From: an uncultured Mollicutes bacterium
GTDB taxonomy: Bacteria > Bacillota_I > Bacilli_A > ML615J-28 > CAG-313
NCBI GenBank assembly: GCA_900548675.1
Contig: URLJ01000005.1
Location: forward strand, 17,094-81,093
Length of the DNA: 64,000 nucleotides
Direction: 5' to 3'
In this document: one piece after another, positions 1 through 6,945 of the stretch
How positions within the stretch are numbered: the stretch's first letter is position 1
How the letters are laid out: each line of letters begins with the position of its first letter
Translations under genes and position numbers: made by a program
Notes under the pieces: generated by a model
The model's input: only the letters and a program-made list of their open reading frames with translations
What the model was told of the DNA's origin: nothing
The model's database searches: none

Positions 1-1263
1 AATATTTATTATGATGAAGGAATTACAGGTACTTCTTTAAAACGTAGAAAATGATTTAATCAAATGATAACAGATGCTCTTGATGGGAAAATAGATGTTA
101 TATTAGTTAAGTCAGTATCTAGATTCGCTAGAAATACAATTGATGCTCTTCAAACAACAAGAGATTTAAAATTAAAAGGCGTACCTGTATTTTTTGAAAA
201 AGAAAACATTGATAGTATGGATCCTAAAGGTGAATTCATGCTTACACTATTCTGTTCTTTCGCTCAGGAAGAATCCAAATCAATATCTGATAACATTAAA
301 TAGTCAGTTAGAAATGGATATAAACATGGGAAATTCACAATGCATACTGAGCATTTATTAGGTTTTAAGAAAACAGCAGCAGGTAAAATTATAATTGATA
401 AGGAACAGGCAAAACTTGTTAAAATGATTTATAAACTTTTCTTAGAAGGTTTAAATAATCATCAATTACAAGTATACCTAAAAAACAATAATATCTTAAC
501 ACCTCTAGGTTCTAAAAAATGGACTTATGCAGTCATTAATTCAATTCTTACTAATGAAAAATATTGTGGAGATGCAATACTTCAAAAGAAATTCTCAATT
601 GATGTAGTACTTCATACTTTAAAAAAGAATGAAGGTGAATTACCTCAATATAGAATATATAATAATCATCCTGCAATTATACCAAAGCCAACATGGGAAT
701 ATGTTCAAGAATTATATTCAATTAAATATAATGATAACTCATATCCACTAAGTAATAAAATTGAATGTGGATTATGTCATAAATTTTATCAGCCTAGAAG
801 AAATGATAGAAAAAAGGATTATGGCAAAGTTCTTCTATATTGGGTTTGCAATTCAAGATACAAAAGAAAATGTAAGGGAATACTTATTCATGATGAACAA
901 ATGATTGAAGCATCTACTTTAGCATTTGAAAATTTATATAGTTCTTATAAAGATGAAATTATAAATGATATAAGATTAATTGCATCTAAAACAATAACCA
1001 CTAAAACCAAACAAAAAGAATTTAGTAACAAGTTATCTTCTATCTATCCCTTAAATAAGGATATTATAGATTACTTTACTAAATTCTTAATTAGAAAAAT
1101 ATATGTTGTTGATGATGACTATCTTCTTTATGAATTTATTGACGATACCTTATATCGTTATGAACTAGGTACATGGTCTATAAAAGAAAACAGAAAGATT
1201 AATCGTAAACGCAGAGAGTTTAGAAATAAAGACTATTGGGGAAAGAAACCTGAAGTAGATTAA
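1..1263 (+). pseudogene. Large serine recombinase, inactivated by two nonsense codons (5' end outside window)
   Basis: One reading frame runs from base 1 to the TAA at 1261 without a frameshift, but it holds TGA at 52-54 and TAG at 301-303. The left part has the resolvase core (D-E-G-I-T-G-T-S, then V-K-S-V-S-R-F-A-R-N). The middle is a Recombinase domain, and the C-terminal part has a zinc ribbon (C-G-L-C near 770, two more Cys near 845-875) and a basic tail. Family comparison suggests that TGA replaces Gly (GGA) in an R-x-G-F-N motif and TAG replaces Trp (TGG) in N-I-K-W. The catalytic serine lies left of the window. Such enzymes integrate or excise phages and integrative elements, so this is probably the dead integrase of the neighbouring island. 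Its 3' end overlaps the opposing HNH gene by 4 nt. Confidence 0.85.
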
Positions 1264-1571
1264 TCCTCAATAATTTCATAAGCAACTCTAGAGCCTTTTA
1301 CTCTTACTGCATGGAATCTTCTATTATTTGCTTTCCAATGAGGAAACTTATCAGCTTTTTCTTCATTAGTATCACGATAGCAAATTATAATATTATCTAA
1401 AACATCAGCTCCACCTTTTGATAATGGTCTAATGTGATCTAATGTAGGATGATAATTACTATTAGGATTTCCACAAGCAGATTTTTTCATTAATCTACCA
1501 GCATAGTCCTTTACATCTTCTTTTTTGCCATAATAATGATTCCAGACATCGATTGTATTGTACTTTGACAT
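1260..1571 (-). CDS. HNH endonuclease
   Basis: A 103-aa protein with the HNH core D-H-I-R-P-L-S-K-G-G followed by L-D-N-I-I-I-C, an N-E-E-K-A-D segment and a basic C-terminus. The first His-type ligand position is D-H, and no CxxC zinc pair is visible, so it is a compact HNH. The start is set at the ATG at 1571, which has a strong AAAGGAGGT 8-9 nt upstream; the open frame extends further but has no such site. It lies 25 nt downstream of the viperin-like gene on the same strand and probably shares its transcript. The context suggests defence or mobile DNA. Its cleavage target is unknown. Confidence 0.8.
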   Translation of the reverse strand: MSKYNTIDVWNHYYGKKEDVKDYAGRLMKKSACGNPNSNYHPTLDHIRPLSKGGADVLDNIIICYRDTNEEKADKFPHWKANNRRFHAVRVKGSRVAYEIIED

Positions 1572-1596
1572 TTTGAATACCTCCTTTCTAAAGTGA

Positions 1597-2400
1597 TTAA
1601 ATGTATCTTTTAATATAATTGGCATAATCAATATTTAATAGATTAATTGCTTCTTCTATATCATAATCAAATATTGAAATATTGCTTATATGGGCATTAT
1701 TTGTTGAAATATTACCTTGTGAGTCAATAATTATATATGAGTTTTTCATCTCATCAGAACTTTCAAATATATGGTCAAATTTGATTTTTGATAAGAAGGC
1801 TTCTGCTTCTTCTTTATTAACCATATTATTTTTATTTTTTAGGTCATTATCATCACAATGCATCTGAAGAATTTTATATCTATCTGGTTTAATTTCATTT
1901 ATAAACGAATTAAAATCCTCATCAATATTTAACTTAGAAAGGCAAGTATTAATTTTTAATTTAATACCTGCTTTTTTAATGCTATTACAGATGTGAATTA
2001 ATTGTTCTTTAGATAAAGTATTAGCTTTAAAACATCTTCCAATTAAAACATTTGTATCATAATCTAAAGAATCTACACTAATTCCAATTGTACTTATTTG
2101 ATTTTTGTATCTTTCAATAAATGAATCATCCAAATAATAACCATTAGTAATAATAGATACTTCAATACCTTTTGATGCAATATAATCGATTAATCTATCA
2201 ATATTTCTAGACATTAAGGGCTCCCCTCCTGCGAGATTGATTCTGCCCTTAATTTCATTATCGTTAAAATATTTATAAATTTTATCTACTGCAACCTTTA
2301 GTTCATCAAATGACAACTCACAATTTTCTTTTTTAACAAAGCAATGCTTACAATGAAAATTACAGAAATCTGTAAAATGAAGATTTATACAAGAATACAT
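1597..2400 (-). CDS. Prokaryotic viperin (pVip)-like radical SAM enzyme
   Basis: A 267-aa radical SAM protein with CX3CX2C at residues 13, 17 and 20 preceded by N-L-H-F-T. The segments I-N-L-A-G-G-E-P, S-I-I-T-N-G, I-S-V-D-S-L-D, N-V-L-I-G-R, K-I-N-T, D-R-Y-K-I-L-Q and M-K-N-S-Y-I-I-I-D follow in the same order and spacing as in animal viperin. Known family chemistry is dehydration of CTP, UTP or GTP to 3'-deoxy-3',4'-didehydro nucleotides that terminate phage RNA synthesis; which nucleotide this one uses cannot be read here. The start is the ATG at 2400 with GAGGTGA 5 nt upstream; an earlier in-frame ATG at 2421 lies inside a -10-like box and has no ribosome site. Frequent pVip partners are nucleotide kinases, but here the downstream partner is an HNH nuclease. 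Confidence 0.88.
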   Translation of the reverse strand: MYSCINLHFTDFCNFHCKHCFVKKENCELSFDELKVAVDKIYKYFNDNEIKGRINLAGGEPLMSRNIDRLIDYIASKGIEVSIITNGYYLDDSFIERYKNQISTIGISVDSLDYDTNVLIGRCFKANTLSKEQLIHICNSIKKAGIKLKINTCLSKLNIDEDFNSFINEIKPDRYKILQMHCDDNDLKNKNNMVNKEEAEAFLSKIKFDHIFESSDEMKNSYIIIDSQGNISTNNAHISNISIFDYDIEEAINLLNIDYANYIKRYI

Positions 2401-2419
2401 TTCCATCACCTCGGGCTTC

Positions 2420-2460
2420 ATTATATATTAATAAATAAATTAATATCGGGCCTTCAGGCG
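2420..2460 (-). promoter_or_regulatory. Possible viperin promoter with upstream palindrome
   Basis: The minus strand has TATAAT at 2425-2420, about 20 nt before the chosen viperin start, giving a short leader that just includes the Shine-Dalgarno. No TTGACA-like -35 lies 17 nt upstream. A GC-rich palindrome GCCTGAAGGC sits around 2450-2459. A good -10 without a -35 fits an activator-dependent promoter. This is inference from sequence alone. Confidence 0.35.
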
Positions 2461-2496
2461 AAAATAAAAACATCAGCTAAATTAATAACTGATGCT
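2461..2496 (-). terminator. Rho-independent terminator after the small HTH gene
   Basis: CATCAG at 2471-2476 pairs with CTGATG at 2489-2494. Read on the minus strand the hairpin is followed by TTTTTATTTT. It separates the HTH gene from the viperin-HNH unit. Confidence 0.65.
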
Positions 2497-2505
2497 TCAA
2501 TCACT

Positions 2506-2709
2506 CTATTTCGTTAGAGTATTATGTAAAATTTGTAAATTAAGGAAATTATCAGCTTTTGGTATATATCCTGAACGCCATTTGTAGATTGTTTTTTCAT
2601 TAACATCTAGTAGAATTGACATTTCATAATAAGAATACTTAACTGTTAAATCTCCTATTAATCCGATTACAATTTTACGAATTTCTTCCTTTGATATTAA
2701 ATCAAACAT
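2506..2709 (-). CDS. Small helix-turn-helix protein
   Basis: A 67-aa protein with a Cro/Xre-like HTH: the helix ending Y-S-Y-Y-E-M-S-I-L-L, the turn D-V-N-E-K, and the recognition helix T-I-Y-K-W-R-S-G-Y-I-P. The Y-K-W-R-S-G pattern is typical of Xre-type recognition helices. AGGAGG lies 8 nt before the ATG at 2709. It sits directly upstream of the viperin-like gene but is separated by a terminator, so it is more likely a regulator of the neighbouring defence genes than a co-transcribed effector. Its leader is unusual (2710-2775). The family is broad, and its targets are not predictable. Confidence 0.7.
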   Translation of the reverse strand: MFDLISKEEIRKIVIGLIGDLTVKYSYYEMSILLDVNEKTIYKWRSGYIPKADNFLNLQILHNTLTK

Positions 2710-2775
2710 TGTAACAACCTCCTCTGGTCAAACCAGGGCGGTCAACAATCAGAAAATTGTTACAGGTATATTATA
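2710..2775 (-). promoter_or_regulatory. Leader of the HTH gene with 8-bp inverted repeat enclosing the Shine-Dalgarno
   Basis: On the minus strand TATAAT lies at about 2775-2770. The leader then contains TGTAACAA (2765-2758) and, directly before the ATG, its perfect complement TTGTTACA (2717-2710). Between them lie a CTGGT/ACCAG hairpin (2724-2736) and the AGGAGG ribosome site. If the long-range stem forms it would hide the start region. As DNA it could also be a dyad operator for the encoded HTH protein. Confidence 0.45.
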
Positions 2776-2789
2776 TCATCTTTTTTAAA

Positions 2790-3446
2790 TCATTGGAATC
2801 TTATACCAAAATGTTTTAATGTTTCAACGACTGATTCATTTAACAATTGATAGGATTTCTTCTTATTTGGTTCAACATCATCTTTATGATCATGACGTTT
2901 CTTTTTATATACTTTTCGAAGATACTCCCACATTTCAGGGCCTTCAATAAGACTTAATCTTTCACGATATTTATTCATTTCTTTTCTTTTAGCCCATTCA
3001 TAGTCTTCGTTATTAGCATTATTAGTATTTTTCTTATTATAAAGAATATAGAAATTACCGTCTTCATCATATGTTGTTATAATGATATCAAAGCCATATC
3101 CTTTGTTAATATTTTTTGTAGTTAAGGCTTGAGTGCTATCCTCACAGAAACTGAATCCTTTAGGTTTAAACTTATCAAATGTAGTTCTAAATATATCTTT
3201 AAATTTTTTACAGTCTCTATTCCAATTATAATTATTCGGAATAGATTGCATAACAATTTGGAAATCTAAATCAAAGAAATTCTCATTGCATTTTCTAATT
3301 ACCATATTTCTACTACCACTACCAATTGGAGAGTGTGAAAAAGTAATTTTATAATTCTTTTTTATATATTTTTGAACACTATTAATCCAATTAATAAATG
3401 TATCTCTTGGAATCTCTAGTTCCTTTTTCTTTACATAATCACACAT
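2790..3446 (-). CDS. Nucleotidyltransferase-fold protein paired with the HEPN gene
   Basis: A 218-aa protein with the pol-beta-superfamily signature: I-G-S-G-S-R at 41-46, D-L-D at 59-61, and a candidate third acidic residue in Y-G-F-D-I-I at about 117-122. It is twice as long as MNT antitoxins (about 100 aa), with a Lys-rich region at about 170-200. The ATG at 3446 has GGAGGA 9 nt upstream; the TTG at 3455 is too close to that site. It starts 5 nt after the Abi_2/HEPN stop, so the two are co-transcribed. By analogy with HEPN-MNT systems it may AMPylate or otherwise neutralise its partner, but it could instead be a small oligonucleotide synthase. The substrate is unknown. Confidence 0.7.
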   Translation of the reverse strand: MCDYVKKKELEIPRDTFINWINSVQKYIKKNYKITFSHSPIGSGSRNMVIRKCNENFFDLDFQIVMQSIPNNYNWNRDCKKFKDIFRTTFDKFKPKGFSFCEDSTQALTTKNINKGYGFDIIITTYDEDGNFYILYNKKNTNNANNEDYEWAKRKEMNKYRERLSLIEGPEMWEYLRKVYKKKRHDHKDDVEPNKKKSYQLLNESVVETLKHFGIRFQ

Positions 3447-3451
3447 AAAAA

Positions 3452-4117
3452 TCAATCCTCCGTATATAGCAAGAACTTATAATAAGCACTTGCTATATTT
3501 TCTTTTGTCTTTTGATTAGGTACTTTAAGATTTTTGATACACCCATCTTTATAATCAGATGGCAGCATTTCAACTAAAGCACCTATTCCTTTTAGTGTTT
3601 CTTCAACCGTCGATTCAAAATTATAATCAAATAATAAAGGTGAGTGATGCATTACACTATTTCTTAGATTTATTGTTAAATCTAATTTGCTAGTATCATA
3701 AGTTTGTGAATCATAATCTTTTATAAAAGACACTAAATCTCCAAAGTTTAAAGCAAACTTTTTATAAAAGTCTGTTATTTCATCCGTTGGATTAGTCTTT
3801 CTAATACACTTTGGCAGTCCTTTAAAATAATGATATTCTGGTTTCTTTAATTCAGCTTCAGGATCGAAATCAAATCTTAGTAAAATATCATTTCTGATAT
3901 ATTCTTCCAAAGTACCTAAATATTTAAATAGAACATCTTTTATTGCCTTATCGAGGATAACAAATGAATTGACATCAGCAAAAATAACATTAGAATCAAC
4001 CTTACTCAATGCTTCAAATATAATTCTATATTGCTGAACACCTCGAATTTTAGAATACTTCTCAAATGTGCTTTTATCATCATTATTAAGTTTTTCAATA
4101 AATTCTTTAAATCCCAT
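3452..4117 (-). CDS. Abi_2/HEPN-like putative RNase
   Basis: A 221-aa all-helical protein. The HEPN RNase signature R-x4-H is R152-N-S-V-M-H157, inside I-N-L-R-N-S-V-M-H-H-S-P-L, which matches the L-R-N-x-x-x-H-H pattern of Abi_2 (AbiD/AbiF) abortive-infection proteins. An N-F-G-D-L segment about 20 residues earlier also fits that family. HEPN proteins of this type usually cleave RNA after phage infection. The ATG at 4117 has GGAGGA 5 nt upstream; the longer open frame lacks a site. It is followed within 5 nt by the nucleotidyltransferase gene, an arrangement like a toxin-antitoxin pair. Confidence 0.72.
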   Translation of the reverse strand: MGFKEFIEKLNNDDKSTFEKYSKIRGVQQYRIIFEALSKVDSNVIFADVNSFVILDKAIKDVLFKYLGTLEEYIRNDILLRFDFDPEAELKKPEYHYFKGLPKCIRKTNPTDEITDFYKKFALNFGDLVSFIKDYDSQTYDTSKLDLTINLRNSVMHHSPLLFDYNFESTVEETLKGIGALVEMLPSDYKDGCIKNLKVPNQKTKENIASAYYKFLLYTED

Positions 4118-4191
4118 ATTCTTCCTCCGTTTTAGCAATTAAATATCTCAGGTTATTTAAATACTATAATTTTGCCATTTTTCACACGTTT

Positions 4192-5067
4192 TTAGTCTTC
4201 ATCAGAAATACTAGAATAATCAATTTTTTTAATACTTCCATCTTTATTGAAGTGATAGAACAATTTATCATCGATCTTTAAAACTGCTTTTGTGTCAGAT
4301 TTTATAATACTTGTTGAAGAATGAGGTTCAGTTTTGATTGCGCCATAAGAAACACCTTCAATTCTATCGAGTTCTAATTTTGTAATAAAACTTTTAAAAA
4401 CATCATACTCATTGTTTACGTATTTTCTTTTTCCGGTTACAAATGGACCTTTGTAATTAATTAAATCCTCAATTACTTTTCCATAATTATCAAATAATTC
4501 ATAATAACCCAACACATATTCTGGTCTTAAAATATTGCCTCTATCATCATTGGTAAAGCCATCAATACAATCAGCTTTAACATTTCCTTTTAAATATACT
4601 CCTTTTATTTTAATATTTGGTCTTATGGATGACTCTGTGATTGTAATTTTAAATGTTTTATTAGATACATCACATAAATCTAATGGAGCAATATCATAAT
4701 AAATTAATATCTTTACTGCTCCACTTTGAAATCCTAAATTTGAAGCAAAACAGGGAATAATTTTCCAATCATTATGTTTTTCTTTAATATCTCTTATAAC
4801 AGTAACAAATGAGCATGCTTCTGTTTTTTCAACAGGACCATTATGTGATTTACACTCACACAACAAATGGTAATCAGGATTGTTTGAAGATAAAAGATGA
4901 ATATCTATTTGATGTTTTGCTCCTGATATACCTTCTATTTTATCAGTGTGGTCATCTGAAACCTTATCGAATATTATTCCCCTATCCCAGCTTATTTCTT
5001 TCAACAGTAAAATACTTTCAGAAAAATCTTCATATTTTTTTCCTTTTTCTTGATTTTTAGTCGGCAT
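4192..5067 (-). CDS. Mrr-like PD-(D/E)XK restriction endonuclease
   Basis: A 291-aa protein. Residues 1-140 carry a PD-(D/E)XK core: E-D-F-S-E at 13-17, K-H-Q-I-D-I-H with the Asp near 55, then C-E-C-K-S-H with E-x-K near 70-72, and later S-N-L-G-F-Q-S-G-A, the Mrr-type helix after the core. The C-terminal half (150-290) shows no motif I can name and may recognise DNA or modification. Mrr-type nucleases often cut modified foreign DNA. A strong GGGGGG lies 6 nt before the ATG. It lies 46 nt downstream of the lipoprotein of the methyltransferase operon, so it could be its last gene or a separate unit. Confidence 0.75.
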   Translation of the reverse strand: MPTKNQEKGKKYEDFSESILLLKEISWDRGIIFDKVSDDHTDKIEGISGAKHQIDIHLLSSNNPDYHLLCECKSHNGPVEKTEACSFVTVIRDIKEKHNDWKIIPCFASNLGFQSGAVKILIYYDIAPLDLCDVSNKTFKITITESSIRPNIKIKGVYLKGNVKADCIDGFTNDDRGNILRPEYVLGYYELFDNYGKVIEDLINYKGPFVTGKRKYVNNEYDVFKSFITKLELDRIEGVSYGAIKTEPHSSTSIIKSDTKAVLKIDDKLFYHFNKDGSIKKIDYSSISDED

Positions 5068-5113
5068 CGAAATCCCCCCAAATTTGAATAATTTGCCTTA
5101 TTGTCGCTTCATA

Positions 5114-5653
5114 TTATTTCAAATCCATTGTTATAACAACATCTTCATCACCAAGTAAATCTATTAATTCACTTTTGGATAAATTGATATGTCCTAATTT
5201 TGTATAAGACCATGTATTAGAGTCATAGAATAATACTATTTGATTTGATGAGTATAAAACTATATCTCCTGGAGATGTAGTTAAACTAGCATCACTTGAT
5301 GCAATACATTTACCAAGTGAACCTACCTGTTCAAAGTTACCATACATACTCATATTTATAGTTAGTCCATCTTTAGCAAGTTCTTTTAAAGCTTTAACTG
5401 AATCATTATCCAGCCAATTAACATCTACTATAGTATTACCAATTTTTAGTTCAATTGCCTTATTCGCATATGGGGCTTCTTCTTTTGGTTCAATAGTTGT
5501 AGGATTTGAATCAGTTGATGAACATGTAGTAAATGAAGGTGTTGTTGGAGTATCAGGCAGTGTTGTAACTTTGTTGTTAGAGCAAGAGGAAGTAATTAAA
5601 ATTAGAATGATAAAAAGAAATAGTAATGGTGTTTTTCTAATATTGATTCTCAT
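5114..5653 (-). CDS. Cyclophilin-fold lipoprotein at the end of the methyltransferase operon
   Basis: A 179-aa protein with a lipoprotein signal (R-K-T-P-L, hydrophobic stretch, lipobox I-T-S-S-C with Cys near 24), a Thr/Ser/Pro-rich linker to about 60, then a bacterial cyclophilin-like domain. The evidence for that domain is N-T-I-V-D-V-N-W, T-S-P-G-D-I-V-L-Y, N-Q-I-V-L-F-Y and S-Y-T-K-L-G-H-I. The start overlaps the stop of the upstream gene as ATGA (5650-5653), which implies translational coupling. The protein should be anchored outside the membrane, unlike every other product of this operon. Its role there is unknown. Confidence 0.78.
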   Translation of the reverse strand: MRINIRKTPLLFLFIILILITSSCSNNKVTTLPDTPTTPSFTTCSSTDSNPTTIEPKEEAPYANKAIELKIGNTIVDVNWLDNDSVKALKELAKDGLTINMSMYGNFEQVGSLGKCIASSDASLTTSPGDIVLYSSNQIVLFYDSNTWSYTKLGHINLSKSELIDLLGDEDVVITMDLK

Positions 5654-6102
5654 AATAAATCTTTTTGCTCATCTATCCAACTCAGCCATTTTATAACAGT
5701 ACTTGCTCTTCTTTTGCATACCTCATAATTATCTATTTTATAGAGAATACTTATCATTTGAGATATTTCATCAATTGTTGGATTTGAATTATAATAATAA
5801 CGCATGAAAAACACTTCGCCAAAAACAGGCATTGATACAATTAGTTGAGATAGTTTTAAAACCCTTGTATCATTTGAAACACTTTTAAGTTCTTTTGCGA
5901 CCTCTGTGAACTGTCTTTTTAATATTAAACCTAAAAATTCACATGCGCTCAAATAATAAGATATTTGTCTATCGGTTCCTAAACTGAGCAACTCTTTAAG
6001 GTAGTCGTTGTCTTTTAATTTATCCTCATTAACTTCTAATAATTTGATGATCTTTTCAAAATCATTTGCTTGTGGAAATGGAACACTATTTCTTTCTTCC
6101 AT
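5650..6102 (-). CDS. Small methyltransferase-associated protein, function unknown
   Basis: A 150-aa cytoplasmic, mostly helical protein. It begins S-V-P-F-P-Q-A-N-D-F-E-K-I and ends with R-R-A-S-T-V-I-K-W-L-S-W-I, which looks like a winged-helix end. Small proteins of this kind accompany m6A methyltransferases and AAA or restriction genes, but I cannot name a domain with certainty. The ATG at 6102 has GAGGTG 7 nt upstream; the start lies inside the end of the methyltransferase gene (17-nt overlap). The stop overlaps the lipoprotein start. It could be a specificity, adaptor or DNA-binding subunit. Confidence 0.6.
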   Translation of the reverse strand: MEERNSVPFPQANDFEKIIKLLEVNEDKLKDNDYLKELLSLGTDRQISYYLSACEFLGLILKRQFTEVAKELKSVSNDTRVLKLSQLIVSMPVFGEVFFMRYYYNSNPTIDEISQMISILYKIDNYEVCKRRASTVIKWLSWIDEQKDLL

Positions 6103-6934
6103 AAATAAGCACCTCATCTACTTTTTTTCTCTCTTTCTTACTATTAATGTTTCTATTTGCTTTTATAGTTTTAGTAGAATATACTATTTCATAATTATCA
6201 GATTCATTAAATAATTCTCTAACAAACTTAGTATCATTATTTGATATTAAAACAAAGCAACCCTTTGATATTAATCTATCACACGTTTTTTTCAAGCGGA
6301 TTAAATCATCATGAGTAAAGCCTTCTTTAACATAATTAACAAAACCGGAAATTTCATAATCATATGGTGGGTCAAAATATACCCAATCTCCAGTTTTAGC
6401 AGTCTTTGTAGTTTCAACAAAATCTTCTGATAATATTTTTATCTTATTTGTGTTCAAATAATTAGAGATTTCTATTAAATTGTTTTCATCACATATTAAA
6501 GGATTAACATATCTTCCAATAGGAGTATTAAAATAACCATTTTTATTTACTCTGTATAAACCATTATAGCAAGTTCTATTTAGATAAATTGTTCTAGCTG
6601 CTTTTTCTACATCTGTCATTGATCCATATAAGTATGGATCTCTGTCTAAGCTTCTAATATAATAGTAATAATCTTTGCAATGTCTACTTGCATGCTCTTT
6701 TAGCTTGGTAATTAAATCGTTGACATTATCTTTTATAACCATATATGCGTTGATGATTTCCGAATTTAAATCATTTATTATGCAATAATTATGTTTTAAT
6801 TCAAAAAATACTGAGCCTCCACCTAAAAACGGTTCAAAATACCTATTATCACCAATTTTATCATTGGTTACAAATTCTTTGATATATGGTATCAACTGTC
6901 TTTTACCACCGGCCCATTTTAAAAATGGTTTCAT
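6086..6934 (-). CDS. Dam-type (D12 class) N6-adenine DNA methyltransferase
   Basis: A 282-aa protein with the full D12 set: K-W-A-G-G-K-R near residue 5, E-P-F-L-G-G-G-S-V-F-F (SAM motif I region) near 34-44, Y-N-G-L-Y-R-V-N and N-T-P-I-G in the target-recognition part, and the catalytic D-P-P-Y near 190. This class transfers a methyl group to adenine N6, often at GATC or related palindromes; the site cannot be read from sequence alone. AAGGAGTGA lies 4 nt before the ATG. It starts 11 nt after the PLD-helicase gene. In the cassette it would be the modification or self-marking enzyme. Confidence 0.93.
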   Translation of the reverse strand: MKPFLKWAGGKRQLIPYIKEFVTNDKIGDNRYFEPFLGGGSVFFELKHNYCIINDLNSEIINAYMVIKDNVNDLITKLKEHASRHCKDYYYYIRSLDRDPYLYGSMTDVEKAARTIYLNRTCYNGLYRVNKNGYFNTPIGRYVNPLICDENNLIEISNYLNTNKIKILSEDFVETTKTAKTGDWVYFDPPYDYEISGFVNYVKEGFTHDDLIRLKKTCDRLISKGCFVLISNNDTKFVRELFNESDNYEIVYSTKTIKANRNINSKKERKKVDEVLIYGRKK

Positions 6935-6945
6935 ACGCTCACTCC

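Noticed and set aside
52..303. TGA and TAG inside the recombinase as recoded sense codons
   Set aside because: Trp is encoded by TGG throughout the window, the only tRNA-Trp has anticodon CCA, and TGA ends several genes (for example at 3452-3454). TAG would need a second reassignment.
2790..4117. CBASS-type cyclase and effector
   Set aside because: The NTase could be CD-NTase-like, but the partner is an Abi_2/HEPN protein without a nucleotide-sensor domain, and no Cap2/Cap3 or membrane effector is present.
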